Source: Planctomyces sp. SH-PL62
GTDB lineage: Bacteria > Planctomycetota > Planctomycetia > Planctomycetales > Planctomycetaceae
Assembly (NCBI GenBank): GCA_945905295.1
Contig: CAMDPX010000001.1
Coordinates: 1-64,000 of the forward strand
Length of the DNA: 64,000 nt
Direction: 5' to 3'
The notes under the pieces were generated by a model. The model was not told the origin of the DNA. It made no database searches and worked only from the letters and a program-made list of their open reading frames with translations. The number at the start of each line of letters is the position of its first letter. Positions within the stretch are counted from its first letter, which is position 1. Of the stretch, positions 43,374 to 58,300 are shown in pieces. Both the position numbers and the translations under genes were made by a program.

Positions 43374-46300
43374 ATGAAAATTTCGAACTGGTTGAGGCAC
43401 TGGTGGCAGCAACGCCCACGTTCACGTGATTTGGAACGGCGTCGCCTGCGAGGTCGGACCGAAGTTCTCGAACCCCGTTTGGTCCTGACGGTGACGCCAG
43501 TGGCCGACTGGTTTAGCGCCGTCCATGCGCCGGATCTCGGCGTTGGCGTCGGCACGTTGCAAGGGGCCTCTGGAACGGCGAGCTTCGTCTCCGGTGATGC
43601 GATCGTCGGCACCTGGATCGTGCAATTGACCCTGACAGGACTCGCGACGGCTCACGGACCGCAAGACGTCGAACCGCTGATCGACGGATTCGGTGCGGAC
43701 TTCACGGTTCTGTCCGGGCTGGGCTTGCCGGGTCAAGTGCTGGTCCAAGCCAGCGCGAGCACTCGCGATGTGGCGTTCACGGCGCTGCAACACAATCCGC
43801 TGGTGTTCGCGTTCGAACCGGACACGTACATCATCGGCCCGCAAGAAGCGCCGCAGTTGCTGCCGAATGACACGAGATTGGGCGTGTTGTCCGGCTTGGA
43901 CAATCGCGATCAGCTCGACGGTTCGTCCGACGCGGACATCGACGCGCCGGAAGCCTGGAACGTCGTGGACTCGAAGCTCGCGCCGTCCACTTCCGTCACG
44001 CAAGTCGGCAGCCGCGGGGTCGTTGTCGGCGTGATCGATTCGGGCATCGACTATACGCACCCGGACTTGTACCTCAACGTCTGGATCAATCCCGGCGAAA
44101 TTCCCGCGGCGCTGCGTGCCGCGCTGGTCGACACGGATGGTGACGGTTTGATTTCGTTCGTCGATCTCAACGCGTTGGCCAATGCCTCGTCGGTCACCGA
44201 CCGCAACGTCAATCGTTTCATCGACGCCGGCGACTTGCTGGTCGACCCGCGCTGGGCCAACGGCACCGATAACGATCTGAACGGATTCGTCGATGACCTG
44301 ACCGGCTGGGACTTCTCAACCGTCATCGAAACCAGCAACGGCACGACGTTGTCTCCGGGCGACAACAATCCGATGGACGAATTTCGGCACGGCACGCACG
44401 TCAGCGGCATTTTGGGCGCGACTGGCAACAACAATTTGGGCGTGGTGGGAGTGAGTTGGGAAGTCTCGTTACTGCCGTTGAGATTCCTGGGTGCCGACAA
44501 CAAAGGCTCGACGTCGAACGCGATCCGCGCGATCAATTACGCGACGATGATGCGGACGCGATATCAAACGACGCTGACGGATTCCGCGCTTGTCGACGGC
44601 TCGGCCGGTGCGAACATTCGCGTGACCAACAACAGTTGGGGCGGTTCGACCAGCGGCAGCGCGGCGCTGCGTGACGCGATCGCGGCGGAAGGTGCCGCCG
44701 ATATTCTATTCGTGGCCGCAGCCGGAAACGGCAACGCGCGCGAACAGGGGAACAACAACGATTTACTGCCGTTCTTCCCGGCCAACTATGAGTTGGGCAA
44801 CGTCATTTCCGTCGCGGCCGTCGATCGCTTCGATCAACTCGCGCCGTTCAGCAATTTCGGCGTGCAGACGGTGGATCTCGCCGCGCCGGGACTCGGGATC
44901 CTCAGCACGGTGCCGGGTGGTCGGTTTGGATTTGAAAACGGCACGAGCATGGCCGCTCCGTTTGTCAGCGGCGTCGCCGCGCTGATCGCGTCGATCGCTC
45001 CCGATGCCACGGCCACCGAAATTCGCGACGCCATCCTGACGAGCGTGGACTTGATCCCTTCGCTCAATAATCGGGTCGCGACCGGCGGCCGGCTGAATGC
45101 GTTCCAAGCGGTGACCACGGACACGATCCACCCGCGCGCGTCGATCGTCGTCGCCGATCTCGCCGATGTCACCGACAGCAAAGCCGGTGAGGTCAGCCAA
45201 GGGTTCGGGGTGACTTACCGTGACAACGTGGCCATCGACGCCCTCAGCATCGACCCCCTCGGCATCGACGCGGCCGATGTGATCGTGACCCAGGTCGAGA
45301 CGGCGCAGCGGTTCGCCGCCAGGCTGACTTTCGCCGATCGGGGCAACGCTTCGGAACGTTTTGCGCGTTATGAGTTCACGCCACCCGGAGGCAGTTGGGG
45401 GGCCGAGGACAACGGCACGTACTTGATCGAGTTGGCCGATCATCAAATCCGTGATACCAGCGGCAACTTCGCGGCCGGTCAGAGGCTGGGCACGTTCCAC
45501 GTCCTGCTGACGCGCGCCGGACAACTCAATGTCGACGACACGACCGACTCAAACGACGAAGCTCCGAACGACACGTTCGCCAAAGATGATCAAGGACGTC
45601 GCACGCTCCGCGCGGCGATCCAGGAAGCCAATGCGAATCCCAATCCCAACACGATCGTACTGACGGCCGGTCTTTTCCGTCTCACGCGTGTCGGCATCGA
45701 GGAAGACTCTGCCTTCACCGGCGATCTGGACATTACAGAAGAGCTCACGATCGTTGGCTCGTCCAACGGTCGCACGATCATTGATGCGGCCGGACTCGAT
45801 CGCGTGTTCGATGTGCGGCCCGGTGTCACCTTGCATTTGCAGAACGTGACCATCATCGGCGGATTGGCTCCCTCTGGTGAATCGGGTGGCGGCATTCGCA
45901 ATGCCGGCACGCTGACGATTGACGCCAGCACGCTGAACAACAACGAGACCTCCGGCGACGGCGGTGCGATCGTCAATCTGACCGGGAGCTCCACCACGCT
46001 GACCAACGTCACGCTCTCCGGCAACCGAGCCGCTCGCGGCGCGGGCGCGTTCAACAGCGGTTCGCTCGTCCTGCTCAACACGACCGTGGCCGCGAACACC
46101 GCGACGAGCACCGGCGGCGGTTTGTTCAACAACTCCGGAGCAACCACCCGCGCGAAGAACACGCTCGTCGCGACCAACACGGCGACGACCGGTCCGGACT
46201 TGAACGGCACATTCCTCTCGGAAGGCAACAACCTGATCGGCATCGCCGATCCGTCGAACCCCACCGGCTTCACCCGCGATGTCGCGGGGAACAAAGTCGG

Positions 46301-49300
46301 CACTCCCGATCAGCCGCTCGATCCGAAGCTCGGACCGCTCGCCGATAACGGCGGCGTGACGTTCACTCACGAACCGTTGTCGGGGAGTCCCGCCATCGAA
46401 GCCGGCAACAACAACGGAGCACCGACCACCGACCAACGCGGACAAATCCGCCTGCCGGGCGGAGTCGGCCATGTGGACATCGGCGCGCACGAGCAACTCT
46501 TCGTGGAAATTCACGGTGTGAAATTCCACGACGAGGATGCCGACGGCCTGCAAGACCTCGAAGACACGAACCACAACGGCCAGCTTGATACGGGCGAAGA
46601 CCTCGACAGCGACGGCGTCCTGGATCAGGAGGTCGGACTGAAAGACTTCCGCATCTATCTCGATCTGAATCGAAACGGCCTGCGCGATTTGGACGAGCCT
46701 TCCATGCTGACCCTCGCCGACGGCTCGTTCGCCTTCACTCGGTTGGCACCGGGAACCTACGCGGTGATGGAAGAGCAGACCGACGGCTACGAACAAACCT
46801 CGCCGCGCCAGTTGCAATTCCCAGACAGCACATCGAGCACACTGGAAACCGGCGGCAGTCCTTCGGCGGTCGTCACGGCCGACTTCAACGGCGACAGCTT
46901 TCCCGACCTCGCGGTTGCGAACCGGCTGTCGCACAACGTCCAGATCTTCCTGAACACCGGCCGAGGGACGTTTCTTCCGCCACTGCCGCCGATCTCCTTG
47001 CCGGACAACTCGGCTCCCGTTGCGCTGATCGCCGGCGACTTCACCGGCGACGGAGTGACCGATCTGCTCGTCGCTACGCAAGCCGACAACAAACTGACGT
47101 TGCTGCAAAGCCTCGGCAATGGCCAGTTCAGCGCTGTGACAACGTTCGCGCTGACCGCCGGCCCCACAGCGCTGGCTGCCGGTCGCATCGACACCGACAC
47201 CGACCTGGACCTGATCGTCACGTTCGGTGACATGGACTCCGCCGGCGTCCTGCTCAACGACGGCACCGGTGTCTTCACGCTCGCCGCGACGCTGACCACC
47301 GGCGACGATCCGAGCGCCGCCGCGCTCGCCGACTTCGATCGCGACGGAGACCGCGACCTCGTCATCGCCAATCGCGCCGCAGGCTCATTGACCTTCTTCG
47401 CCAACACCAACGGCACGTTCAGCAACGGGCGGGATCTCAACTCGGGAGGCATCTCTCCGCAGGCGTTGGCGGTTGAAGACTTCGATCTCGATGGCGATCT
47501 CGACGTGATTGTCGCCAACAACGGATCCGCCGGCACGAAATCCATCGCCCTGTTTCTCAATCACGGTAACGCAACCTTCGCGGCGGCCTTCGTCGAGCCG
47601 TTCCCGGTCCTGTTCGATCCCTTCGCTGCCTCTGTCACCTTCGCCGGTGGAGCCACTCCCATCGCCGTGCAGGCCGCTGACTTCGACGGCGACGGTGCTC
47701 TCGATCTCGCGGTGCTCAATCAAAGCACGAATGCGATTTCGATCCTGCTCAACACGAGTGCAACATCCGCCGGAACAACTTCGGGGCAATCCGATCCAAC
47801 ATCGACTCTGTTTCTGGGTGACAATACAGGCAAGTTGCGAACACTCAATCAGACCACTGGAGTCAGCACGGTGGTTGGTGCATTTGGAACAGCCACGGGA
47901 ATCCAAGGTCTGACGTCGCGTGCGGGAGACACGGGATTCGTCTACGGAGTAGAAGAAGTCTCGACGACGTCAAGACTGCTGAAGATCAATGTCACCACCG
48001 GAGCTGCGACGACATTCACCGGCTTCAGCGCTGCGACGCTGGGAGTTCCAGAACCTTTCGCGACGGCAATCGCCATCTCAGCGCTTGCTCCGGACGTCGC
48101 GATCGTTGCCGGCTTCAATGGCGACTCTGGGTCTGCGGGGTTTGGTAATGATTTCATCTGGCGCGTTGATGTGACAACAGGAGCTGTGCTTGGGGCCGCA
48201 GTGGCGACCACAGGACTGAATGAGCTGACCTACAGCCTGGATGGTTCTACGCTTTTTGGCACGGATGGCTCCGGCCGATTGGTGACGGTGAATCCCACCA
48301 CGGGAGCGATCTCAATTGTCGGCTCTCCGGGATTGTCGAGCTTCATCGAAGGACTGGCTTTTCGGCCGAGTGACGGAGCGCTGTTCGCCATCGACGCATT
48401 CACTCAAGACAATCTCGTGCAAATTAACCCGTCGACGGGAGCATTGATTCAGGTCATCGGAAACGTGGGGATCGTTGGACCGGAAGGGATCGCGTTTATC
48501 TCCGTGAGTGACACGACGGCACCGACTGTGACGAACCGTGTTCCTGCACCCAACGCAACAATCTCAACGTCGAGCACCAACATCGACGTGACGTTTTCCG
48601 AAACGGTTGTCGGGGTCGATGCGACGGACTTGGTGCTGACTGGAACCGCAGCCGCGTCGGCCACCAAGGGAACGCCCACCGACCAGGGAGGGAACACATG
48701 GCGGTTCCCGGTCAGCGGCTTGGTGAACGGCACACTCAATGTCAGTCTGGCCCCCGACGCGAATGACATGGAAGACTCTGCGGGGAACGACCTGGCGAAT
48801 GTCACCTGGAGTTACACCGTCGGCATCTTGCAGTTCGATTACGGCGACGCGCCGGATACGAGCGCTGGGACAGGGACCGGCAATTATCAAACATTGCTGG
48901 CGAACGGTGGTCCGAGTCATTCCATCAACACCACACAGACGACGTTGTTCTTGGGAGCACGAGTCGATAGCGAGACCAACGCCACTCAAAACTCTCGGTC
49001 GAATGGCGACGACTTCACGACTCAGCCGGACGACGAGGATGGATTGATTGAGCCGGCTCAGGACTTGGTGCTGACCGTCAACACGGCTCCGGTTGTGCGT
49101 GTGCGGGCGACGAACACGACTGGCTCGTCGGCGACGCTTTACGGTTGGATCGACATCAACCGCGATGGGGTGTTCGACAACGCGACCGAGCGGACTTCCG
49201 TGACGGTCCCGACGGCGACCAGCAACGGCACCTTCACGCTGACGTTCCCGACGATCCCAGCCACCGCGACGACGGGAGTCACCTACGCGCGATTCCGATT

Positions 49301-52300
49301 GAGCGCGGATGCGACTGCGGCAAACTCAACCGGCGCGGCGACGGGCGGCGAAGTGGAAGACTACGCCGCGACGATCACCCAACGCAGCGACAGCACTGTC
49401 GACAGCACGAAAACCAAGAAGATCGCCAGCGGCACGAACGGCGGCCCCACGCTCGCGATCTTTGACTTTTTCGGGACTTCCGTCGCATCGCTGGGTGACC
49501 TGGACGGCGATGGCGTGACCGATCTGGCCGTCGGAGCTTATCGCGATAGCACAGGTGGCGGGAATCGCGGGGCGTTCTATGTGCAATTCATGAATCCGAA
49601 CGGCACGGTGAAGAGCAGTGTGAAAATTGCCAGTGGCGTCAATGGCTGCCCCACACTCGCGGACGGTGACCTCTTCGGTGGTTCCGTGGTGTCGCTGGGC
49701 GATCTGGATGGCGACGGCATGACCGATCTGGCCGTCGGGGCCGTTGGCGATGACACGAACGGCACAAGTCGCGGAGCAATGTATGTGTTGCTGCTGAACG
49801 CGAACGGCACCGTGAAGAGCAGCGTGAAAATTGCCAGCGGCACGAACGGCGGTCCGACGCTCGCGAACTATGACCAACTCGGCTTTTCCGTGGCGTCGCT
49901 GGGTGACCTGGATGGCGACGGCGTGACCGATCTGGCTGCCGGAGCCTTCACGGATGACACGAACGGCACGGATCGCGGAGCGGTGTATGTGCTGCTGCTG
50001 AACGCGAACGGCACAGTGAAGAGCAGCGTGAAGATTGCCAGCGGCACGAATGGCGGCCCCACGCTCGCGAACATTGACCGCTTCGGCCGCTCCGTGGCAT
50101 CGTTGGGTGACCTGGACGGAGACGGCGTGACCGATCTGGCCGTCGGAGCTTTTACTGACGACACGAACGGCGCGGATCGCGGGGCGGTGTATGTGCTGCT
50201 GCTGAACGCGAACGGCACCGTGAAGAGCAGCGTGAAGATTGCCAGCGGCACGAATGGCGGCCCCACGCTCGCGGACAGTGACCTCTTCGGCGGTTCCGTT
50301 GCGTCGCTGGGTGACCTGGACGGCGATGGCGTGACCGATCTGGCCATCGGAGCTTTTCGCGATAACACAGGGGGCACGGATCGCGGGGCGGTCTATGCGG
50401 TGCTGTTGAACGCGAACGGCACGGTGAAGAGCAGCGTGAAGATTGCCAGCGGCACGAATGGCGGCCCCACGCTCGCGAACAATGACTACTTCGGTATTTC
50501 CGTGGCGTCGTTGGGTGACCTGGACGGCGACGGCATGAGCGAGTTGGCCGTCGGAGCCATTGGCGATGACACGGGGGGCACGAACCGTGGAGCGGTGCAT
50601 GTGCTGTTCTTGAAGCCGCAACTGTTCGACTTCGGTGACGCGCCGGATACCGGTGCGGGGACGGGCACCGGGAATTACCAGACGTTGGTCGCCAATGGTG
50701 GTCCCAGTCATCTCATCAACACGACGCAGACGACGCTGTTCCTGGGAGCCCGTGTCGATAGTGAGACCAATGCCACTCAAAACTCTCGATCGAATGGTGA
50801 CGACATCACGACGTTGCCGGACGACGAGGACGGATTGATCGAGCCGGCTCAGGACTTGTTGCTGACGGTCAACACGGCTCCGGTGGTGCGAGTGCGGGCG
50901 ACGAACGCGACTGGCTCGGCGGCGACGCTTTACGGCTGGATCGATTTCAACCGCGATGGCGTGTTCGACAACGCAACCGAGCGGACTTCGGTGACGGTTC
51001 CGACGGCGACAAGCAACGGCACGTTCACGCTGACGTTCCCCACGATCCCAACCAGCACCACAGCAGGCGCGACCTATGCGCGGTTTCGATTGAGCACGGA
51101 CGTAGCGGCGGCGAACTCCACCGGCGCGGCGACGGGCGGCGAGGTGGAAGACTACGCCGCGACGATCACCCACGCAGCGACAGCACCGCCGACAGTTCGA
51201 AGACCAAGAAGATTGCCAGCGGAACGAACGGCGGTCCCACGCTCGCGAACTTTGACTACTTCGGTTTTTCCGTGGCGTCGCTGGGTGACTTGGACGGAGA
51301 CGGTGTGACCGATTTGGCCGTCGGTGCCTCGCGCGATGACACGGGAGGCTCGGATCGCGGAGCGGTCTACGTGCAACTCATGAACGCGAACGGCACGGTG
51401 AAGAGCAGCGTCAAGATTGCCAGTGGCACGAACGGCGGTCCCACGCTCGCGGATGGTGACAGCTTCGGCAGTTCCGTGGCGTCACTGGGTGACCTGGACG
51501 GCGACGGCGTGGCCGATCTGGCCGTCGGTGCCTATCGCGATGACACGGGAGGCTCGTCACGCGGGGCTGTTTACGTGCAATTCATGAACTCCAACGGCAC
51601 GGTGAAGAGCAGCGTGAAGATTGCCAGCGGGACGAACGGCGGTCCCACGCTCGCGGATGGTGACCTCTTCGGCCGTTCCGTGGCGTCGTTGGGTGACTTT
51701 AACGGCGACGGCGTGACCGATCTGGTCGTCGGAGCCTATGGCGATAGCACGAATGGCTCGGCTCGCGGGGCGGTGCATGTGCTGCTGCTGAATGCGAACG
51801 GCACGGTGAAGAATGAAGACACGAATGGCAACAGCTTGCTCGATGCCGGCGAGGACATGAATGGCAATGGCACGCTCGATCTCGGCAGCGTGAAGTTGGC
51901 CAGTGGCACGAACGGCAGTTCTACGCTCGCGAACTTTGACCATTTCGGCAGTTCCGTCGCATCGCTGGGTGACCTGGATGGCGACGGCGTGACCGATCTG
52001 GCCGTCGGAGTCTATGGCGATGACACCGGGGGCGATCGTCGTGGGGCCGTGCAGGTGCTGCTGCTGAACTCCAACGGCACGGTGAAGAGCAGCGTCAAGA
52101 TTGCCAGTGGCACGAACGGCGGCCCCACGCTTGCGAACTTTGACGCCTTCGGCACTTCCTTAGCCGCGCTGGGTGACCTGAATGGAGACGGCGTGACCGA
52201 TCTGGTTGTCGGGGCTGATGGCGATGACACCGGGGGCGATATTCGTGGGGCGGTGCATGTGCTGCTGCTGAACGCCAACGGCACGGTGCAGAGCAGCGTC

Positions 52301-55300
52301 AAGATTGCCGACAACACGAACGGAGGCCCCACGCTCGCGAACGTTGATCGCTTCGGCCGGTCCGTGGCGTCGCTGGGAGACCTGGATGGTGATGGCGTGA
52401 TCGAGCTGGCTATCGGAGCCGATGGCGATGACACCGGGGGTACGCAGCGCGGTGCGGTGCATGTGCTGTTCTTGAATCCGCTGCCGATCGACTTCGGCGA
52501 CGCGCCGGATACCAGTGCGGGAACGGGGACCGGTAATTACCAGACGTTGGTCGCCAACGGTGGCCCCAGTCATGTCATCAACGCCACAAAGACGACGTTG
52601 TTCCTGGGAGCCCGTGTCGATGGCGAGACCAATGCCACTCCCAACACCAAGGCGATTGGTGACGACGTTGTCACGGTCTTCGCGCGATCTGCCAGTAACG
52701 TGCCGCTGACGATCAACGATCTCGCAACGGCCACGTCGCACCTTGTCGTGAGCGGCAACAATGGAACGCTCGTTGACGTCAATGTCACACTCAATCTGAC
52801 ACACACTTTTGACGGCGACTTGCTCATCACGTTGATCAGTCCGACGGGCACCCAGGTTGTGCTTTCCAATCGCCGGGGCAGTGGTGGCGACAACTTCACC
52901 GGCACCACGTTTGATGACGAAGCCGCGAACAGCATCACGGCTGGAACGGCTCCCTTTACTGGCGTCTTTCGTCCGGACGCGAGCCTCAGCGCCTTCGACA
53001 ACCAGTCCATCAATGGAGACTGGCAGCTCGTGATTGCCGACCAGGCGGGTGGTGATGTCGGCGTGCTGAATTCATGGTCGCTCACGTTCACGACGTTGCC
53101 GGACGACGAAAACGGTTTGATCGAGCCGGCTCAGGACTTGTTGCTGACTGTCGGTTCCGCACCGGCCGTGCGCGTGCGGGCGACGAACACGACCGGCTCG
53201 ACGGCGACGCTTTACGGCTGGATCGACATCAACCGGGACGGCGTCTTCGACAACGGGACCGAACGGACTTCGGTGACGGTCCCGACGGCGACCAGCAACG
53301 GCACCTTCACGCTGACGTTCCCGACGATCCCGGCGAACAGCACAGCGGGGACGACCTACGCGCGGTTCCGGTTGAGCACGGACGTGGCCGCGGCGAACTC
53401 CACCGGTGAGGCATCCGGCGGCGAAGTCGAAGACTACGTGGCGACGATCACCAGGCTCAGCAACGGCATCGCCGACAGCACGAAGAACGTGAAGATCGCC
53501 AATTTAACAAGCGGCGGACCCTTTCTCTCGAACGTTGACTTGTTCGGTGTTTCCGTGGCGTCGCTGGGTGACCTGGACGGCGACGGTGTGACCGATTTGG
53601 CCGTCGGAGCGTCGTCAGATAACACGGGTGGCTCGGATCGTGGAGCGGTCTATGTGCTGTTCATGAACACGAACGGCACCGTGAAGAGCAGCGTGAAGAT
53701 TGCGAACCAGTTAAACGGCGGCCCCACGCTCGCGGACTTGGACAACTTTGGCTCTTCGTTGGCGTCACTGGGAGACTTGGATGGCGACGGCGTGACCGAG
53801 TTGGTTGTCGGAGCGTTTGGCGATGACACGGCCGGCACGAGTCGCGGGGCGGCGTATGTGCTGTTCATGAATGCGAACGGCACGGTAAAAAACAGCGTGA
53901 AGATTGCGAGTGGGACGAACGGCGGTCCGACGCTCGCCAACTCGGACTCCGTCGGCGGATCGGTAGCGTCGCTGGGTGACTTGGACGGCGATGGTGTCAG
54001 CGATCTGGTTGTCGGGGCCGATGGCGATGACACGGGGGGCTCATATCGCGGTGCGGTGCATGTGCTGCTGCTGAATTCCAATGGGACGGTGAAGAGCAGC
54101 GTAAAAATCGCGAGCGGCATGAACGGCGGCCCCAATCTCGCGGACTTCGACTTGTTCGGTCGTTCCGTGGCATCGCTGGGTGACCTGGATGGGGACGGCG
54201 TGACCGATCTGGCTGTCGGGGCAGGGGCGATGACGCGAATGGCTCGAATCGCGGGGCGGTGCATGTACTGCTGCTGAACGCGAACGGCACGGTGAAGAGC
54301 AGCGTGAAGCTGGGCAGCGACACCAACGGCGGCCCCACGCTCGCGGACTTGGACCTCTTTGGCTCTTCGTTGGCGTCACTGGGAGACTTGGATGGCGACG
54401 GCGTGACCGATCTGGCTGTCGGGGCTTTTGGCGACGACACGGGAGGGAATTCTCGCGGATCAGTACATGTGTTGTTGCTCAATGCGAACGGGACCGCGAA
54501 AAGCAGCGTGAAGTTGGGTAGCGGAACGAACGGCGGCCCCACGCTCGCGAATAATGACCAGTTCGGCAGTTCCGTGGCCTCATTGGGAGACCTCAATGGA
54601 GACGGCGTGACCGATCTGGCCGTCGGGGCCTTTAGTGATGACACCTTTGGAAGCGACACCGGCGCGGTGCATGTGCTGTTTTTGAAAACTCTGCCCGACT
54701 TCGGCGATGCGCCAGATACCGGAGCCGGGACTGGGACCGGCAATTACCAGACGTCTTTGGCCAACGGTGGTCCCAGCCACGACATCACCACGACGCAGAC
54801 CACGCTGTTCCTGGGAGCTCGTGTCGATGGCGAAGCGGATGCCACTCAAAACGCCAAGGCTAATGGCGACGATAAGACAACCTCACCGAACGACGAGGAT
54901 GGCTTGATCGATCCGGCTCAAGATTTGGTGCTGACGGTCGGTACGGCTCCGGTCGTGAGAGTGCGGGCGACGAACACGATCGGCTCGACCGCAACGCTTT
55001 ACGGCTGGATCGACATCAACCGCGACGGCGTGTTCGACAACGGGACCGAGCGAACTTCGGTGACGGTTCCCACCTCGACGACCAACGGCACATTCACGCT
55101 GACGTTCCCAACGATCCCGGTTGGCACAGCGGCCGGAGCGACCTACGCGCGGTTTCGATTGAGTACCGACGTGGCGGCGGCGAACTCGACCGGAGCAGCG
55201 ACGGGCGGCGAGGTGGAAGACTACGCCGCAACGATTACTCAACGCAGCGACGGTACTGCCAGCAGCGCGAAGACCGTGAAGATCGCCAGTAGCACGAACG

Positions 55301-58300
55301 GCGGCCCCACGCTCGCGAATTATTATGGCTTCGGCGTTTCCGTGGTGTCGCTGGGTGATTTGGACGGTGACGGTGTGACCGATCTGGCCGTCGGGGCCAA
55401 TGCCGATCGCACGGGGGGGTACGCTCGCGGGGCGGTAAATGTGCTGTTCATGAACGCAAACGGCACCGTGAAGAGCAGTTTGAAATTGGCCAGTGGCACG
55501 AACGGTGGCCCCACGCTCGCGGACAATGACCGTTTCGGCAGTTCCGTGGCAGCGCTTGGTGACCTGGACGGCGACGGCGTGATTGACCTAGCCGTTGGGG
55601 CCAGACGCGACAGCACCGGGGGCAATGCTCGCGGGGCAGTACATCTGCTGCTGCTCAACGCGAATGGCACGGTGAAGAGCAGCGTGAAGATTGCTAGCGG
55701 CACGAACGGTGGCCCCACGCTCGCGGACGGTGACTACTTCGGCTGTGCTGTGGCGTCACTGGGTGACCTGGACGGCGACGGTGTGACCGATCTGGCCGTC
55801 GGGGCCTATCGCGATGACACGGGGGGTTCCACCTTCGGTGCAGTGCATGTGCTGCTACTAAACGCGAACGGCACAGTGAAGAGCAGCGTGAAGATTGCCA
55901 GTGGCACGAACGGCGGACCCACGCTCGAAGGCGATGCTCGCTTCGGCGTTTCCGTGGCGTCGCTTGGTGACTTGGACGGGGATGGCGTCACCGATCTAGT
56001 GGTCGGAGCATCCGGCACCGACATGGGGGGCTCAGATCGTGGAGTGGTGTATGTGCTGCTGCTGAACTCGAACGGTACGGTGAAAAGCAGCGTGCCGCTG
56101 GCCAGCGGCGTGAACGGCGGCCCCACTCTCGCGAACAGTTCCTTCTTCGGCAGTTCCGTGGCGTCACTAGGTGATCTGGATGGCGACGGCGTGACCGATC
56201 TAGCCGTTGGAGCCGAACTCGATGACACGGGGGGCACGAATCGCGGGGCAGTGCATGTGCTGCTGCTGAACTCGAACGGTACGGCGAAGAGCAACCTGAA
56301 GATTGCCGGCGGTTTGAACGGCAGCCCCACGCTTGCGGACAGTGACCGCTTCGGTAGTTCCGTGGCATCGCTGGGTGATTTGAATGGCGACGGCGTGCTC
56401 GATCTGGCCGTCGGGGCCAGTGGGGATGACACAGGCGGCGGTGGTCGCGGGGCAGTGTATGTGCTGTTTTTGAATCCCGCCGTCGACTTCGGCGATGCGC
56501 CGGATACTGGGACGGGAACAGGGACCGGCAATTACCAGACGCTGCTGGTCAACGGTGGGCCAAGTCATAACATCGCCACAACACGGACCACGCTATTCAT
56601 GGGAGCCCGTGTTGATGGTGAGGCCGATGCGACTCAAAACACGCGCGCGAACGGCGACGACATCTCGACATTGCCGGACGATGAAGATGGATTGATCGAA
56701 CCGGCTCAGGACTTGTTGCTGACGGTTGGCTCGGTTCCGGTCGTGCGCGTACGGGCGACGAACACGACTGGCTCGGTGGCGACGCTTTACGGCTGGATCG
56801 ACTTCAACCGCGACGGTGTGTTCGACAACGCGACCGAGCGGACTTCGGTCGTCGTTCCCACCGCCACGACCAATGGCACGTTCAACCTGACGTTCCCAAC
56901 GATCTCAACCAGCACGTCGGCGGGAGCAACCTACGCGCGGTTCCGGTTGAGCACAGACGTGGCGGCGGCGAACTCGACCGGCGCAGCGACGGGCGGCGAG
57001 GTCGAAGACTACGCCGCGACAATCACCCTACGCAGTGATGGCACCGTCGACAGCGCGAAGACCAAGAAGATTGCCAGCGGCACGAATGGTGGTCCGACGC
57101 TCGGTGACGATGATCTTTTCGGGAGGTCCGTGACGTCGCTGGGTGACCTCAATGGTGACGGTGTCACCGATTTAGCGGTCGGAGCACCGCGTGACGATGT
57201 CTCCGGATTCAATCATGGTGGCGTGCATGTGTTGTTCATGAGTGCGAATGGCACGGTATCAAGCACCGTGAAAATCAGTGGCGGTGTCGGTGGTGGACCG
57301 ACCTTGTCAGACCAGGATTTCTTTGGCGAGTCGGTGACCAACCTTGGTGATGTTGACGGTGACGGCGTCGTTGACCTGGCGGTCGGTGCCTATGGCGATC
57401 GCACCGGGGGCGGCGCGAGAGGGGCCGTTTACATCGTGTTTCTCAACGCCAACGGCACCGCCAAGAGCACGACGAAAATCGCCAGTGGGACGGGCGGCGG
57501 CCCGACGTTGGCCAATTACGATCGTTTCGGCCGCTCCGTCGCGGCGCTCGGCGACCTCGATGGCGACGGTGTCGAAGATGTGGCGGTCGGTGCGTCGGAA
57601 GACGCCACGGGCGGAATTCAGCGTGGTGCGGTGCATGTGCTGTTTCTCAATTCCAACGGCACCGTGAAAAGCCTGAGCAAGATTGCCAGTGGCACAGGCG
57701 GTGGCCCCTCGCTGGCCAATGGCGATAACTTCGGTCAGTCCGTTGCAGCGGTGGGCGATCTGGATGGAGATGGAGTGACCGATCTGGTGGTCGGCGCGTA
57801 CGGAGACGATACGGGCGGGACTCAACGCGGAGCGGCCTATGTCTTGTTGATGAATACCAACGGCACGGCGAAGAGCACAGTCAAAATCGCGAGCGGTACA
57901 AACGGCGGTCCGACACTCGCCAATGATGACCGTTTCGGCAGTTCCGTGGCTGCGCTCGGCGATCTCGACGGGGACGGCGTGAAAGATGTGGCGGTCGGCG
58001 CTCAGGCGGTCGACACCGGCGGCAATTATCAGGGCGCGGTTCATGTGCTCTTGTTGAACTCGTCGGGGACGGTCAAGAGCGTCGTCGAAATCGCCAACGC
58101 CACGAACGGAGGCCCAAGTCTTTCGGACTTTGACCAATTTGGACAGTCCGTAGCAATCATTGGTGATCTCGACGGCGATGGAGTCGCCGATTTGGCGGTG
58201 GGCGCAAGCGGTGACGACACTGGCGGAACCACGCGCGGTGCGGTGCATGTGCTGTTCTTGAAAGCGCTCACCGTGACCGACTACGGAGACGCGCCGGATA

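Larger units (their letters stand above)
52487..54693 (+). repeat. Super-repeat 3: GEVED split by a P-domain + six FG-GAP
   Basis: Longest unit (about 2.2 kb) because a proprotein-convertase P-domain is inserted into the GEVED module. The second frameshift is in FG-GAP repeat 4. Six FG-GAP repeats can be counted once the frame is corrected; the last two read KLGSDTNGG and KLGSGTNGG. Confidence 0.85.

Noticed and set aside
49326-51173. Long open frame of more than 600 codons on the minus strand opposite the giant gene
   Set aside because: It is a mirror of the GEVED/FG-GAP repeats; the translation is an Arg/His/Val-rich periodic string without any fold pattern. Similar shadows lie at 45549-47108 and 57307-59097.
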